This document shows, one piece after another, positions 1 through 11,935 of a stretch of DNA of 64,000 bases (the stretch's first letter is position 1; the number at the start of each line of letters is the position of its first letter). The notes beneath the pieces are model-generated. The model made no database searches. It worked only from the letters and a program-made list of their open reading frames with translations, and was not told the origin of the DNA. This DNA comes from Heterodera schachtii (Eukaryota; Nematoda; Chromadorea; Rhabditida; Heteroderidae), in contig SIJG01000052.1 of the NCBI GenBank assembly GCA_023374025.1, positions 711,029 through 775,028 of the forward strand, read 5' to 3'. A program made the position numbers and the translations under genes.

Positions 1-175
1 CGCGTCCCAATTGTGTGTAGTGTCCCACAGCCTTTGGAAGTACTGCTTGGCTGGGAGGGTGGCCGGGGCGAGTAATCCGAGTGGATCGAACAGTCGCGCG
101 ATGTTTTGAGGACTGCCCTCCTTGATTGACGGCACTCTCCCTCGGGAGTAACTCCCGGGAAGGAAATTTGGATTG
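1..175 (-). mobile_element. BEL/Pao-type retrotransposon polyprotein fragment
   Basis: On the minus strand an open frame running off the left edge reads NIARLFDPLGLLAPATLPAK followed by QYFQRLWDTTHNWDA. This is the hallmark segment of BEL/Pao polyproteins (the 'IAR-FDPLGLL-P' block between reverse transcriptase and integrase, Pfam peptidase A17 region). The frame stays open upstream to about position 175 but is poorly conserved there (VPSIKEGSPQ where the family usually has a K-R-rich segment), so the copy may be diverged. The rest of the element, if present, lies to the left of the window. The family call rests on the motif only. Confidence 0.7.
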
Positions 176-1480
176 CATCGTTCACTGAGCCCCACTCAAG
201 TCACAGCACTTTTGCCTCTGCTGCCCGTTGGGTCCGGGCCCAAGGGAATGAACTGGGGAGGGGGTGGGGAGGACAAACAAGATGGCGGTTGTTGGTTGTT
301 GCTGTTAACGGCACAACCGACTTTTTGGAGAGCTGTCGGCGCTCCCGATTGAGTTTCGGGAGAAGCAATGGGCTTCCGGCCGCGAAAGCGTCAATCGCCG
401 GGAATTGGCTCCCGTCCTTTTGTTGCTGCTCCGCGGGAGATTGGCTCCCGCTGGCGATTCTCGGGGAATTTGCTCCCCTTCGGTCATTTCGGAGTGAAAT
501 TTTCCCCTTTTTTTACCCTTTGACTCGTCCCAACACTTTTTCAGGCAAAAATGTTTATTGGTGATGGTGATGATGATAAAAAAAATGGTCAACATTGTTT
601 GATGATTATATGCGAGATGTCGTTGGATTATATGCTGAAAATGGGAGAAGAGCGAGGCGATAAGCATTATGATGAGTGGTAAAATTGGGAATGATTCAGC
701 AAAAAGGAAAAAGATGAGAAGTGAAGCAAGAAAAAGTGAAGGGATGAAAAGTGAACAAAAATTAGATGATAAACAATACTTTAAGTACCAAACGATTTCC
801 CCCTGGAGGGGGGGGGGCAAAGATTAAGATGCAAAAAAGCGACGCCGATGGGTACAAAAATCGGCGGGTAAAAATGCCAAACAAAGGGAAAATGAGATGA
901 ATGCAAAAATGGCCAAATGGAAATGGCGATCTGAGAAAGTGTGAACAAAGGAATCAAAAACCGGAGGCAGTTCTGAAAAACGGCAGAAAAATTGGAAAGA
1001 AAAGGCAAATGGTGAAGTTGAAGAAAACATTATGTAAATAAGCCAAAATGAAAAGAAATGAAAATTTAAAGCGATAAGAAAAATAGGAAAGGGGATGAAA
1101 AATGTCAACAAATATAAAAATGGGATCTTTTAACACGGTAATGGCCTTTATCCGGGAATGTCCTCCCTCCGGATTTTCCGATCAGCGTCGCCCGCCTCGG
1201 CGCTTCTTCCTTTTTTGTTCGGGTCCCGCGGTTCGGCTGGGGGTGATGGAAAATCCCCCTGCCCATTCGTTTTCCTCATCCTCCGACAATTCCCTCGCCG
1301 TGCCGTCGGCGTTGAAAACCAAAATTCCGCTTCTTTCTCCTCTGGCACTCTCGTCGGCGATGAAATTGCCGACAGATCCAACGCAAAAATAAAGAAAATA
1401 ACCAAAAATACAACCCACTTGACCACGTATATGGCGACAAGATTGAACAAAGACCTAAAATTTATAAAAATTTACCAAAA
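176..1480. other. Gene-free stretch
   Basis: I see no supported gene here. Short open frames occur on both strands but have low-complexity composition and no recognisable motif. There is a GT-rich patch near 283-305, a G-run at about 806-818 and purine-rich sequence at 700-1100. Confidence 0.5.
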
Positions 1481-1484
1481 GCAA

Positions 1485-1900
1485 ACATTAGGGGTGTAAA
1501 AGTCTCGGTCTCGAGTCTCAAAGACCGAGACTTAAAATCCGAGACCGAGCCCAAAAACCCGATAATTTTGCTCGAGATCGAGACTCTTGAGCAGCACTAG
1601 TGCCTATTAAAATTTCCCCGGAGGCGCCTACCGGCATCGCCGGTAACCAAAAGTTTTATATTCAATATATTTATTTTATTAAAAGGGCTTCGGCTTCGAG
1701 TACTAAGCCGAGCTTCGCCCGTCCCTGATTCCAAACCCCGACATTTTTCTCGTTCCGTAACCCGACCCGATGATTCTGGGTCGGGTTTCGGGACAAAATA
1801 AGACTGGTAAGAATGGGGTAAGAGTGAAAATTAGATAAGGAAATTGGTGGAGAAGGATAAATTTTTGAGAAAAAAAAACTTGGGTTCAATTCCCCAACGG
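1485..1900. repeat. Hairpin-rich repeat, probable transposon remnant
   Basis: Two short perfect inverted repeats lie close together: AGTCTCGGTCT (1501-1511) with AGACCGAGACT (1522-1532), and AACCCGACCC (1759-1768) with GGGTCGGGTT (1778-1787). GAGACCGAG and CTCGAGATCGAG motifs recur between them. This looks like the hairpin core of a miniature element, but I could not find matching outer termini or a target duplication. Confidence 0.35.
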
Positions 1901-2268
1901 AGCAGAAAATGTTCCATATTTTCTTTACATTATTTCAATTCAAATTTAATTAATAAAATATTTAAACTTAAAAATTATTAATCTTTTCTTTTTTTAAACA
2001 GCCTAAACCCGCAAATTTGACCAAAGATTTAGTCATTTTTCTGTTGACAAAGCCCAAAGTTAAGAATAAGGGAAGCGGGAGCTATGGAGCTGAAGCAAAG
2101 TTTTTCGAAGACAAATATGGCTAACAAGCATTTATACTAAAAAACTTTCTCTTTTAGTGCTTTAACAACAAAATCTTCGAATATCCGCCCTGCCGACACG
2201 GACTTGTCTTCAATGAACGCACCGGGTTTTGTGACTATTTGCGAGGCTCCCGCTGTTAGACTCCAGAC

Positions 2269-3251
2269 CAGGGCTGCACGCAACTGGATTTGAAATTAAT
2301 CCGCAATTGCGGCGATTTTCTCAGTTGCGGAAATCCGCAATTACGGAGGTCAAAAAAGCCCGGAATTTCCGTAATCCGCAATTCGCAATATTTAAAAAAC
2401 TTTTTTTATTTTAAAAATTAAAAAAAAAATCCAATCTAAAAATTGGTTAAGAGTAATTTATGATCCGAATAAAAGCTTTGCATGTATTTCTGAGGCGAAA
2501 AATCACAAAATATGGGCCGCGGGAGAAAAATAGGCAAAAATGGCAGATTCAGAGCTCTGTTTGAAAATTTTCAAAATTTTTAAATTAAATTTCAATAATC
2601 TCACCCTTTTTGAAACCCTTTTAAAACACATATAAAAAGGTCAGGCGGCGTCGAAAGGCGCCGCCGGGAAAAATTTGAAAATTATGCAATTTGTTAAAAG
2701 ATTTTGTCTAGAAATAACTAAGATTTGGAGCTAATATTTAAAAATAATTAGGAGTTTTTGGGGCGGACAGTGCCGATAAACGCCACCCGTGTGCCGACAA
2801 AATCCCGTCTCCACCTGAAAACGACAAAATCCCGTCTAGCTGAGACGGGATTTTGTCGTTTTTAACTGAGACGGGATTTTGTCGCGACGGGATTTGTCGG
2901 GACGGGATTTTGTCCGCGCATCACGCCACCAATGAAAAATTTTCAGAATTTTTAACGAATTTTGTTAAAAAATAGCCAAATTTTTTAGGCATTTCCTCTT
3001 TTCCCCTTTGCTAGCCTCCCGCCCCCCCCCCCTTTAATGTATGTTAATAATACTACAAATTACCAAGAATAGGTCAGATGAAATTGAAATATGGGTAGCC
3101 TTTTAATAATAATAAAAAATTCATTTTATAAAAAATAATCTTGCAAGAAACCGTCTCGAAAAATAATCCAAAAGCCAAATTAAAGATCAAAATTGCGGAA
3201 AAATCCCAAAAACCCCGCAATTTCCGTAATTCGCAATTGCGTGCAGCCCTG
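2269..3251. mobile_element. hAT-like non-autonomous DNA transposon
   Basis: The element begins CAGGGCTGCACGCAA (2269-2283) and ends with its exact reverse complement, TTGCGTGCAGCCCTG (3237-3251). It is bounded on both sides by the same 8 bp, CTCCAGAC (2261-2268 and 3252-3259), a perfect target-site duplication. An 8-bp duplication with CAGGG-type ends is typical of the hAT superfamily. Subterminal CCGCAATT/AATTGCGG motifs repeat near both ends. No transposase frame is present, so at 983 bp it is non-autonomous. A hairpin-rich block inside it (2770-2930) is annotated separately and may be a nested insertion. Confidence 0.8.
2773..2930. repeat. Palindromic repeat block inside the hAT-like element
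   Basis: A perfect 20-bp inverted repeat, AAAACGACAAAATCCCGTCT (2818-2837), is followed after a 5-nt loop by its reverse complement (2843-2862). The 13-mer GACGGGATTTTGT recurs downstream in direct orientation, near 2870 and 2902, and in inverted orientation near 2800. The result is a strong stem with several alternative pairings. The flanks GGCGGACAG (2762-2770) and TTGTCCGCGC (about 2910-2919) hint at termini of a nested miniature element, but no duplication was confirmed. Confidence 0.55.
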
Positions 3252-3540
3252 CTCCAGACAGACCTTAACATTGTTGCTAAAGAACCCTTTTTAAAATCTA
3301 ATTTTTTCATAAATTCGATGTAGCGTTTTCATCGCATGGACGGTAAAAAACGAAAAAAATGCCAAAAAAATAATTGGTGTAAAACAAAACGCCAACACAC
3401 TCAAATGAAACAAAAATTATATTTTGATCTGATCAAAAGTGTCAAAACTCATTATAAAGCATAGTTTTTGAGAGCAAAACTAACATTTATTGTAATGTGA
3501 TGGCAAATTATTTATTAAATATAAAAAATTGAGAAAATTG

Positions 3541-3986
3541 GGTAATAGTGTACTTTGTACCCCCCCTTTTTGAAAAATGAAATTTTTTAAAAGAATTTTC
3601 AAAATAAAGTTGTTTTATGGCTTTTCTGCGTCGTCGAATTCGATTCTGATATCTATTTCGGTCTATTTCTAACCCCTGACCCGAATTCGAACAAAAATTC
3701 GAAAATTCAATTTTCGAAAAAATCCAAAACATTCAACCAAATGCATGAAATAAAAAGGAGAATCTATTCAGAAGACAAGATATAGTATTCCGTGCAGTTG
3801 AACCGGTTTTGCTAGAATTTTTCGAAAATTTTGTTCGAGTCCGGGTCAGGGGTTCGAAATGGGCCGAAACAGATGTTAAAATCGTATTCTACGACCCAGA
3901 AAACCCAGACAACAACTTTATTTCGAAAATTTTTTTAAAAATTTTCTTTTTTTCAAAAAGGGGGGGGTACAAAGTACACTATTACC
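3541..3986. mobile_element. Foldback/MITE element with ~190-bp inverted arms
   Basis: The left arm starts GGTAATAGTGTACTTTGTAC (3541-3560) and the right arm ends with its exact complement (3967-3986). Imperfect complementarity continues for about 190 bp on each side around a roughly 65-bp centre. The element is bounded by the identical octamer GAAAATTG at 3533-3540 and 3987-3994. The 446-bp length, long arms and absence of coding capacity make it a foldback-type non-autonomous DNA transposon. The GG-initial ends plus an 8-bp duplication would suit Merlin-like or other 8-bp-TSD families, but the superfamily is not determined. Confidence 0.8.
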
Positions 3987-3994
3987 GAAAATTG

Positions 3995-6935
3995 CATATA
4001 ATAACAACAAAAAACATAAAAAACATCAAAAAACTACAAAAGAGTGATCAGAGTTCATTGGCATCGAAAATGGCGTTTCGAATGGCAGATTCTCTAGCGC
4101 AGAACATCAAAATATCATGGGGATCTTTGGTGTTTGCTTTGCGCGCGAGATCGTCATTGAACAACGCGTGAAATTTCTCCACGTTATCTTTTTTATCTTA
4201 TAAACTTTTTAGAACAACATTTAAGCTATAAAAACAAACAGAGAAATCGATGCAGATTTTTTTTCTCTATCCATAAGCAAAATTTGAAGAAAATCTGTAA
4301 GGCGGGAAAAAAGTTCTATAGAGCGAAGTAAATGTTGTTCTTTACATTATTAAGAATGAAGAGATAGTACATAAAATTGAGAGAAATAAAGATAAAAAGT
4401 AAATGTGACAGAACGCCAATTTTTTCTATAATTATCCATAAAAATGATTTATCGCCGTTTTTTTTTCTTTTTTACCATCCATGATCGGTCTTCAATTTTT
4501 AATTAAATCCAGAATTTGCTTGAAAAAGTTCAAGTGATTCCTTTTATAAAATTTTCGGAAAATTTGCTCAACAATCATTTGAAGCATTGAACGTGTGTCT
4601 CATGCTTACAATAAGGCCGTCCACATACACTCGCATTCAAATTGACAAATGCTTTCCTCCGACCGATCACTTTCTGTGTGCGTTCCCCCCTCTTTCACAT
4701 TCCCTCTATTCTGCTGCTGCTTCTGTCTTTTCCTCTCCCTCCGCCGTTTGATGGATTGATACGTTTAGGCATCTTCCAAACCGTCCCTTGGGGGGTCGTC
4801 TAATTCGACGCGATGATTGATGATGCGATTTTGCGAGTAGAAAAAGGGTGGGCTTGGTTCTGTCCGTCGTACTGATTGATAGTCCCGGGCTGTCCGTCTG
4901 TCAGCCAATTCCTTCCTTCAGTTGAAAAGGGCGGTAATGCCTTTGAGAAAAAGTAAAGGAAAAATTACGGGGCGAAGGGGGGGAGTGATTTGAGCAAATA
5001 GAAGCCAATTCAGAGAGAGTAAACAAATCCAAAGCAATTAGCGAAAAAGGGAAACGGAAGTCGCGCCGGAGAATTCAAAGGAATGAAATTCAATTTCCAT
5101 TTCGGCCATTGCGTCGCTTCTTTTTTTCTATTGTTTTTTTTCATTTTTTTTTTTTTTTTACTAATCAGCAGCAACTTGCACTTGTTTATTTCCTTATTAA
5201 TTGATAGATGCATGTAATCATTATCCCGAAGCTGCGTATTTAAGCGCCGCACCCTTTCTTCTTCTTCTCTCTCCCTCTCCCACTCTCTCTCTCTCTCTCC
5301 CACTCTCTCTCTCTCCCTTCTCTCTCTCTCTCCCTCTTTCTCTCTCTCTCTCCCTTCTCCCTCTCTCTCTCTCTCCCTTCTCTCTCTCTTTCTCTCTCTC
5401 TCTCCCTTCTCCCTCTCTCTCTCTCTCCCTTCTCTCTCTCTTTCTCTCTCTCTCTCCCTTCTCCCTCTCTCTCTCCCTTCTCTCTCTCTTTCTCTCTCTC
5501 TCTCCCTTCTCCCTCTCTCTCTCTCCCTTCTCTCTCTCTCTCTCTCTCTTTTCCATTCCTCCCTTTTTTCTTCCCTGTTTTTACAACATTTCGTCCATCT
5601 CTATGAACAAATTTGCAGCATAGCGAGATGGGAGCGTGGAGAAGGGGGAGAAAGAAAGGCCATCAATCATCCGTCCATTCGCCCGGAGAGTGATGCCGTC
5701 GTCCTTCCGCTGAGTGAGTCCGTCCACTCCCTCAGTCATCCCCGCCCCCCCCCCCCTCCTCCAATCCATCATCCCCGACACATATTAATCATCGCCCGCC
5801 CATCCGTCCGTTTGTCCACCCGTCAGTCATTTCTTTACTCTTTCATCATTGGCTGAGAGAAGAAAAAGAAAAAGAACACAAAAAGAAGGGGGGGGGGGAG
5901 ACGGAGCAAACGAAAGAGGTAAAGAGAGAGATTGGAGGAAGGGATAAAAAGACAGGAGGAAGAGACAATGGGAAAGAGGGAAGAGACAAAGTGACGAGAG
6001 ACAGGGTGAGGCAGGCAGCGAGAGGTCACTCTCCCAATGTTTCAATTAACATTTAATTGCCTGGCGAAAATTAGGGAATCAAATTAATAGAGTCAGCACT
6101 TTTGAATGGATGTGATGTGAGACTAACCGGTGATTTGCTTCATCTTCTGCATTTCCCATCTTCTGCCCAGCTTGCCTATAATGCAAATCCCCCGCCCCCC
6201 TCCTCCGTCCCCAATTACTTTTTCACATCCCAACTTTTGCCCACCCGTCGCGTGATTTTCCCAGCAGTTTACCCCTCCCCTCCCCCTCGCCCATTACTCC
6301 CATTCATTCGTCCACTTCCCTTCACTTCCCTTGCCATTTCTTCTTCTCTCATTCATTCATTTAGCGTGGGAGAAAAATTGAAGATGGTCGGGCCATTGAC
6401 TGATTGATGAATGGGAATCGAACCGAAGAAGGGAATTGCCTGCCGATCACTATCCCTGGGAGAGATGGCGGGGGAAGGGGAGGAGAGGAGAGAATCCAGA
6501 AAGAGTGGGGAAGAGGGGGAGAATTGTATTGGGTGGGGGTATTTTGATGTGTGATTGATGACCGCCGCCTTTTTCTTTCTTCCATTGCTATCCGACAAAC
6601 AGAGTCATCAATCAAAAGAGGGGGGGGGGGGGGGGGAACGGGCGGCCGATCGAGAAGATGTGCAGGATGATATGAGAAACGATCGGATTCAGCTACTTTT
6701 GTTTTGTTGTTTGAATTGGAAATGCTGGGACTGAATTGGGAGAAGGGGAAATGACCGAATGCCACAAATTCAAATTGATTTATTGCGCAACATCGAAAAG
6801 AAGACAAATTGTGGCAAAGAAAAGTTGGAAGACACGTTAGGCAAAAAGAAGAGGCAAAACAAAAAAACAAAAAGGACAAAAAACGATTCTTTCGTTGACC
6901 CGATACACCGACGAGAAAGTGAGCCCGTGCCGCGT
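3995..6935. other. Intergenic region downstream of the zinc-finger gene
   Basis: No gene is supported. 3995-5200 is AT-rich single-copy-looking sequence. From 5260 the stretch is dominated by CT microsatellite, then by G and C homopolymer runs (about 5743-5756, 5887-5899, 6619-6636). Long open frames here translate into Ser-Leu, Arg-Glu or Pro repeats and are products of the repeat. The 3' untranslated region of the minus-strand gene should lie immediately left of 6936. Confidence 0.5.
5262..5556. repeat. CT-rich microsatellite
   Basis: Nearly uninterrupted pyrimidine tract of CTCTCT with recurring CTCCCTTCTCCCTCT and CTTTCTCT interruptions, forming a higher-order unit of roughly 60 nt repeated about four times. 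The open frames on both strands are a by-product. Confidence 0.9.
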
Positions 6936-9037
6936 TCATCCGTCGACCGCCTCTAAAGTCGCAACTCCGCCCGTCTGTTGTTGCCGTGCCATTGTAGTCC
7001 CAATGGATGTGCCGCCTTTCGATCCAATGGAATTTGCCATAGCTGCGAGTGCTGCCAGCTGCGACTGTTGCTGGTGGACGGTCGTGGCCGGCGGCGTTGC
7101 CGGATGGGCCCCTGCCGGCGACTGCCCCAATTGCTGCTGTGCCAACATGGCGAAGTCAACGCCCGGCGGGAAAAAGCCGCCGGTTGGCAATGCCCCCAAA
7201 TTGGCGAACAGTCCCTGAAAAAAAGTTATTGATAAGCGAAAACCAACGCAAGTCAAAACACCGACCAAATTGTTGATTGCCATCGCCATCTGTTGTAAAC
7301 TTGGGGTCGGTCCCTGCTGATGAGTCTGCGAACTCTGCTTGCCACCATTGGGCTGCTGAGCATACGGATGGAAGCGATGGCTGGCAGAAGCGCCGCCGCC
7401 GGCGGATTGGCAAGGCAATGGGGAGGCTAAACGCCAAATAACTCATTAATGCTAAGTGATTTGTTGCCAAGGACTTCACCCGCACCCCTTCAAAACTCAC
7501 AATCTTTCCATTGTTGTGCCGTCTGCTGCTGCAGGCACAGCGGCGGTCCCATCGGAAGAATTCCTGGAGGCAGCCCAACTGAGGGCCAAGCGGTTCCGTT
7601 GTTGTTGAACATTGCCCCGGGGTTTGAGTGTGGTTTTGCATTTGGCGTGGCGCCCTTTGCGCTGTTCTGCGATACTTTGTTTGTCTGATGAGTCGGTGTG
7701 GAGCGAGATGAACTTGGCGAGCCAGCCGGGCCCTTCTTGCCAGCCGAAGTCGTCAGAGCAGTCGATGGCACTGTCATCGTTCCAGCCGACTGTTCCCCTT
7801 GGGAAGTCGTGGAACTGACCACGTTGGGGGAACTCTGCTTGCCGATGTGTGCGTTTTTGTAGTGAGCAAATAACTGCTCCTCAGTTGGGAAAATTGAGCC
7901 GCACAATTGGCCATCCTTCAGACGATAAGTACAGGCCAAACAGCCTTGGGGAAGTTGGCCAGAAGCACAGGCCATCAGCAGGGCCGGGATGGACAGAGCG
8001 GAGGTGGGGGACACTCTGAAAAGGACGCATCAGCAGAAAGGCAGGGACGGCACCGACTGACCCGCCATCGCCCCCATTTGACAGCGAAGGACCGTTAGGG
8101 GGAAGAAAAGTGCCACCGGAAAAGGCATCGAACGGATGCATTTGCATTGCCAAGTTTAACGCAGAAGCATCCAACTGATTGGCCTTTTTCAACGACACGC
8201 TTGGAGGAAGAGGCACGCCAGCGGACGAAGTGAACAGCTGAAGATCCAAAAAAAAAGGAAAAATTAGCCGACCAATTTGGGGCCACCTGCTGAGGGAACA
8301 ATTGACTCTGGCCCATTTGCTGCTGCTGCTGTTGGACCGTTTGCTGCTGCATGGCCGCGGCCATCAGTTGCTGCATTGCGTTGTTGAGCCCAAGCGGAGG
8401 CGAATGTCCGTTTGGCATGCCAAAGGCCGAGGCAGCAAAATGCTGTGGGGGCGGACGATGGGCGGGCGGAGGATGAAGGCCGAGAAAGCCCCCGGCCATC
8501 ATCGCAGCGGCCAAATGAGCTGGCGGAGGCGCAAAGGCCGCACCGGAAAGGAAGGCGGCTGGTGGAGGAGCATGGAAAAAGGCAGCAGTGGAAGGAGAGG
8601 AGGAGCAGGGATCCTTTTTTGGGGAGGCGGCGGTTGGGATGGCGGATTATCCCATGACTCACTTTGCTGGGACTCTTCGCTTTTTGGCCCCCGGCTGTCC
8701 TTTGGTGTGCCGTTTGTTTTGGCGTCCCGTCCCCCAAGTGCGTCCCCGTCGTCTTCCCATTTTGCTGCGCCGTCCCAATGTTCGGCCCCGCCATTTGCGC
8801 TGCCTTTCGGCTGTTCGTCCCTCCTTTGCCCGTTGTTGGTGCCGCCGTCTGTTGCTGCGATTGTGCGCTCTCCGCCGTCCCTCCCGCGCTTTTTCCCCTC
8901 CCTTTGGCTTTTTCCTCTTCCGCGCCCCCACTGATCGTATCGCATTGTTTGGCTAACATTTGCAACGGATCTTTCCACTCCAGTGGTGCCGAACATGAAT
9001 CTTCCTCGCTTTTTTGCTGCTGATGATGATGGTCCAT
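6936..9037 (-). CDS. NET-family zinc-finger transcriptional regulator (Noc/Elbow/TLP-1-like)
   Basis: Six exons: 9037-8663, 8613-8287, 8237-8062, 8015-7501, 7426-7266 and 7214-6936, all with GT-AG borders. They sum to 1833 nt, 610 residues. Start chosen at the ATG giving MDHHHQQQKSEEDSC. Near the N-terminus lies KDPLQMLAKQCDTIS, which resembles the 'SPLALLA' co-repressor-type motif of NET proteins. The centre holds one atypical C2H2 finger, CTYRLKDGQLCGSIFPTEEQ then LFAHYKNAH (C-x9-C, F, L, H-x4-H), the single finger diagnostic of this family. The remainder is Ala/Gln/Pro/Ser-rich. The family is known for nuclear repressors acting in appendage, tracheal and tail patterning; function here is inferred from it. 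Exon 2's acceptor (AAAAAAG) is the weakest border. It stands alone, followed upstream by about 7 kb without genes, which may carry its control elements. Confidence 0.8.
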
Positions 9038-11879
9038 TTCTTTTCTTGCTGGAATAAGGAAAATAAATTGAAATAGAGAGGAAAAGGAGAGAAGAGACAA
9101 GGAGGGAGACAGAGGAGAGATGAAGAGAGAGAGAGTGGGGAAAGAGAAAGATGAAGAGGGGAAGAAGGGAGGGGGAGGGGGAAAAGCAAAAACATGAAAC
9201 AAGAAAAACACAAATAAAAGGCCATGTTAAAGGACGGAAAGTGACGCAATGCGTCTATATTTTCGAGAACAGAGAATGAATGATTGAAGGGATGTGACGG
9301 TCGGCGAGATAAAGAAATCTTCCGCCCCTTCGCCTCGTCCCTTTTCCCCTCGCAATTTCTTCCGACATTCCCTTCACTTTATCTCTTCTATTCCTTTCGT
9401 CCATTACATTTATCGGCGCTCTTGGCGCCGATCATAAAAGACCGCTGAAGGCCGTAAATGGGGGGGGGGGGGAAGGGTTTAATGAGTTGGGGGGGGGGAG
9501 GGGAGGGGGAGGGATCACTCATCCATTTATGCCTCTTTCTTCTCCTTTCTTCACATCAGCCCGTCATTCCGATTCAATAAATCGTTGACTTTGCTGTTGC
9601 TGATGGTAATTAATTATAGACGGATGGATGGGAAGAGAGCAACGGAATCTGAGAAGGGAGGAAAGGGAAGGGAGGGGGGAAATGGGAGGAAAGGGAAGGG
9701 AGGGGGGAAATGGGAGGAAAGGGAAGGGAGCGGGGAAATGGAAGGAGGGAGAGATTGGGGGAGGGGGGGGGGGGGTATTTGTTTGTTTTGAGCGATTAGA
9801 AAAAGCTTAAAGAGAGATATGTACATACGAAAAGATGAAAGAGGAAGAAAAATTAGTTTTGATGGGCAGAGTGATAAAAGGAATCGCCAAAAGCAATGAT
9901 TTGTGATTGAGAGGAAAGTGGGAAGGGAAGGAGTGGGGAGGGAAAGAGAGGGGAAAGGGGGGGGGAGGCGGCAGATGAGTGATGGCAGTGGGGAAATTTG
10001 AGCAATGGCAAAGCAAATGACCGTAGGTGAAAATGGGGGGAAAATAAATCAGCAAAAGACTATAATAATCTGACAATGAAAATTTCTTGGGTGAATAAGC
10101 CGTGGAGAGACGGATGGAATTTGCAAATAAAGAAGCGAAAGAAAGAAAGAAAAGGCGTCGTTTGGGACTTTGGTTTGGCTAATCCGCTAAAAGTGATGGT
10201 TTGGGAATGCATAATGAGTTCCAAATTGGGCTGATAACATCTTGTGTTTGGACAAGTGAATTGAACAAACAATTTAGAAAGAACATCGCCAGAGGGGGGG
10301 GGGGGGGCAACACTCATTCAGTCATTGGAGGTGAGTGTTGGGGGGAGAGGGATGGGGGTGAGTGAGTGAGTGATGTGTGTTGTGCGCTCGCGGGGCGTGC
10401 GGGGGGGGGGGGGGACGTCCCCGGGGGGCGGTCCCTCGCCTCCTCCCCTCCCTCCCCTTCCCCTCATCCATCTTTCCCCTTCCCTTCCCCCGTCCCCTGC
10501 GCCGTCCAAATTCCTCCCCCTCCCCTTCTTTTTGCTTTGTCGCCGCCGTCCATCCGTCGTCATCTATCATCCATCAAGTCAATGGGGCGGGAGAAATTGA
10601 TCTGACGGATGGGGAAGAAGGCGGATGGAAACGATCACTTTAAACGACACCCATCCATCGCCTCAGAGAGGGAAGAGGAGAACGAAGTGATGGACTGTCC
10701 TGTAGGCAGAATGAATGGCTGTCGAGATTTATTGCGCCGCGCCAGAAGGGTTTTTAGAGAAGAGTAGAAATGGGGGAGGGAGGGAAGGCTGTGAAGATGG
10801 ATGGATGAAGGGGGAGAGGGAGGGGAGGGAGGGATTTGCTGAGAGGGGATGGGATGAAATGGGAGGAGGGATAAGAAAAGGGAAGGATGAATGTTTCTCT
10901 CTTCCTCCTTCCTCTATTTTTTCTGTTTCTAGTCCTTATTCTTTCTTCCCCTCTCTCTCCCTCCTTCTGCGTTATCTCTTCTCTCTCTTTTCCCTCCCTC
11001 CCTCCTTTCCCTCTTTTTCCCCTTCTCTCTCTCTCTCTTCTCTCTCTCTCCATTCCTTTGCACCAAACAATTGTCCTTATGGATTGCAGAGGGAAGAAAT
11101 GATAAATGATAATAAATTATATGGTGAAAAAGAAGGAAAGCAATGTGAAGGAAAGGAGTTCAGGATCAAAAAAGAGAGCGCAAGGGTAAGAAAGTGTGGA
11201 GAAGGGAGAGGGGAATAGAGAGAACAAGACAGTGGGAGGGTGGGAGAGAAAAGAGGAGGGGGGGGGGGGGGGGGGAGATACGGGTGCAAAACATAAAGAA
11301 AGAAACAAAGAACCTCTTTTCCCAGGCAATAAAGCCCCCCCCCCCCCCCCGGCACATTGTTTCCCCTCAATTGGAAGTGGGGTCAATTGGCCGTGAATAG
11401 CGAAGAAATTCTTTTTCCATGAGATGTGCGAAGTTACAACGGCACGGACGGACAATCGAATCGCATCGTCCGTTTGTTCCTTTGAGTCTTTCCTCCCTCT
11501 AATCCGCCCACTCTCTCATCATTTCCCTTATAAACACTCAAATTCTGCTGACGGATTTGGGTTGCAAAACGCTAATTTTGAGATTTTGGCCCCCGCGGGC
11601 GAGGGATTAACGCAGAGTTTGAGAAAGGATTAAATGACCAAAAGATTTGGAAAAGGGCGGCGGACGAATGGAACTGAACGAGAACAAACAATACGAAGCT
11701 GATCACCATTCATTTGTCTCTTTCCTACTTTCCAAATTTTTTTTTGTAATAAATTTAAATTCGGGCGTAAAAAATTCTTACACATATAGAGCTCAAAAAT
11801 AGCTTTCGGATGAGCTATTGAATGTCTGGAGAAGTCAAGTTTTTAGTGTTTTACGATTTTTTGAAATTTAATTATTAAT

Positions 11880-11935
11880 CCCTAGGGGTCATATGAGACG
11901 GAGGTCTGGGGTTCGAGTCCGCTTGGCTGCAGTTT
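11880..11935 (+). other. tRNA-like B-box sequence
   Basis: GGTTCGAGTCC (11910-11920) is a perfect pol III B box (T-arm) consensus. I find no convincing A box or cloverleaf upstream, so this is not called a tRNA gene; it may be a decayed tRNA or a tRNA-derived SINE remnant. Confidence 0.3.

Noticed and set aside
1878..1900. GGGTTCAATTCCCC, a possible tRNA T-arm
   Set aside because: No A box or acceptor stem at the right distance upstream; taken as chance or repeat sequence.
5201..5623. Ser/Leu-rich and Arg/Glu-rich open frames
   Set aside because: Product of the CT microsatellite.
8499..8996. Antisense and alternate-frame open frames over the zinc-finger gene
   Set aside because: Shadows of the GC-rich coding exons; the sense model has splice sites, a start and family motifs.
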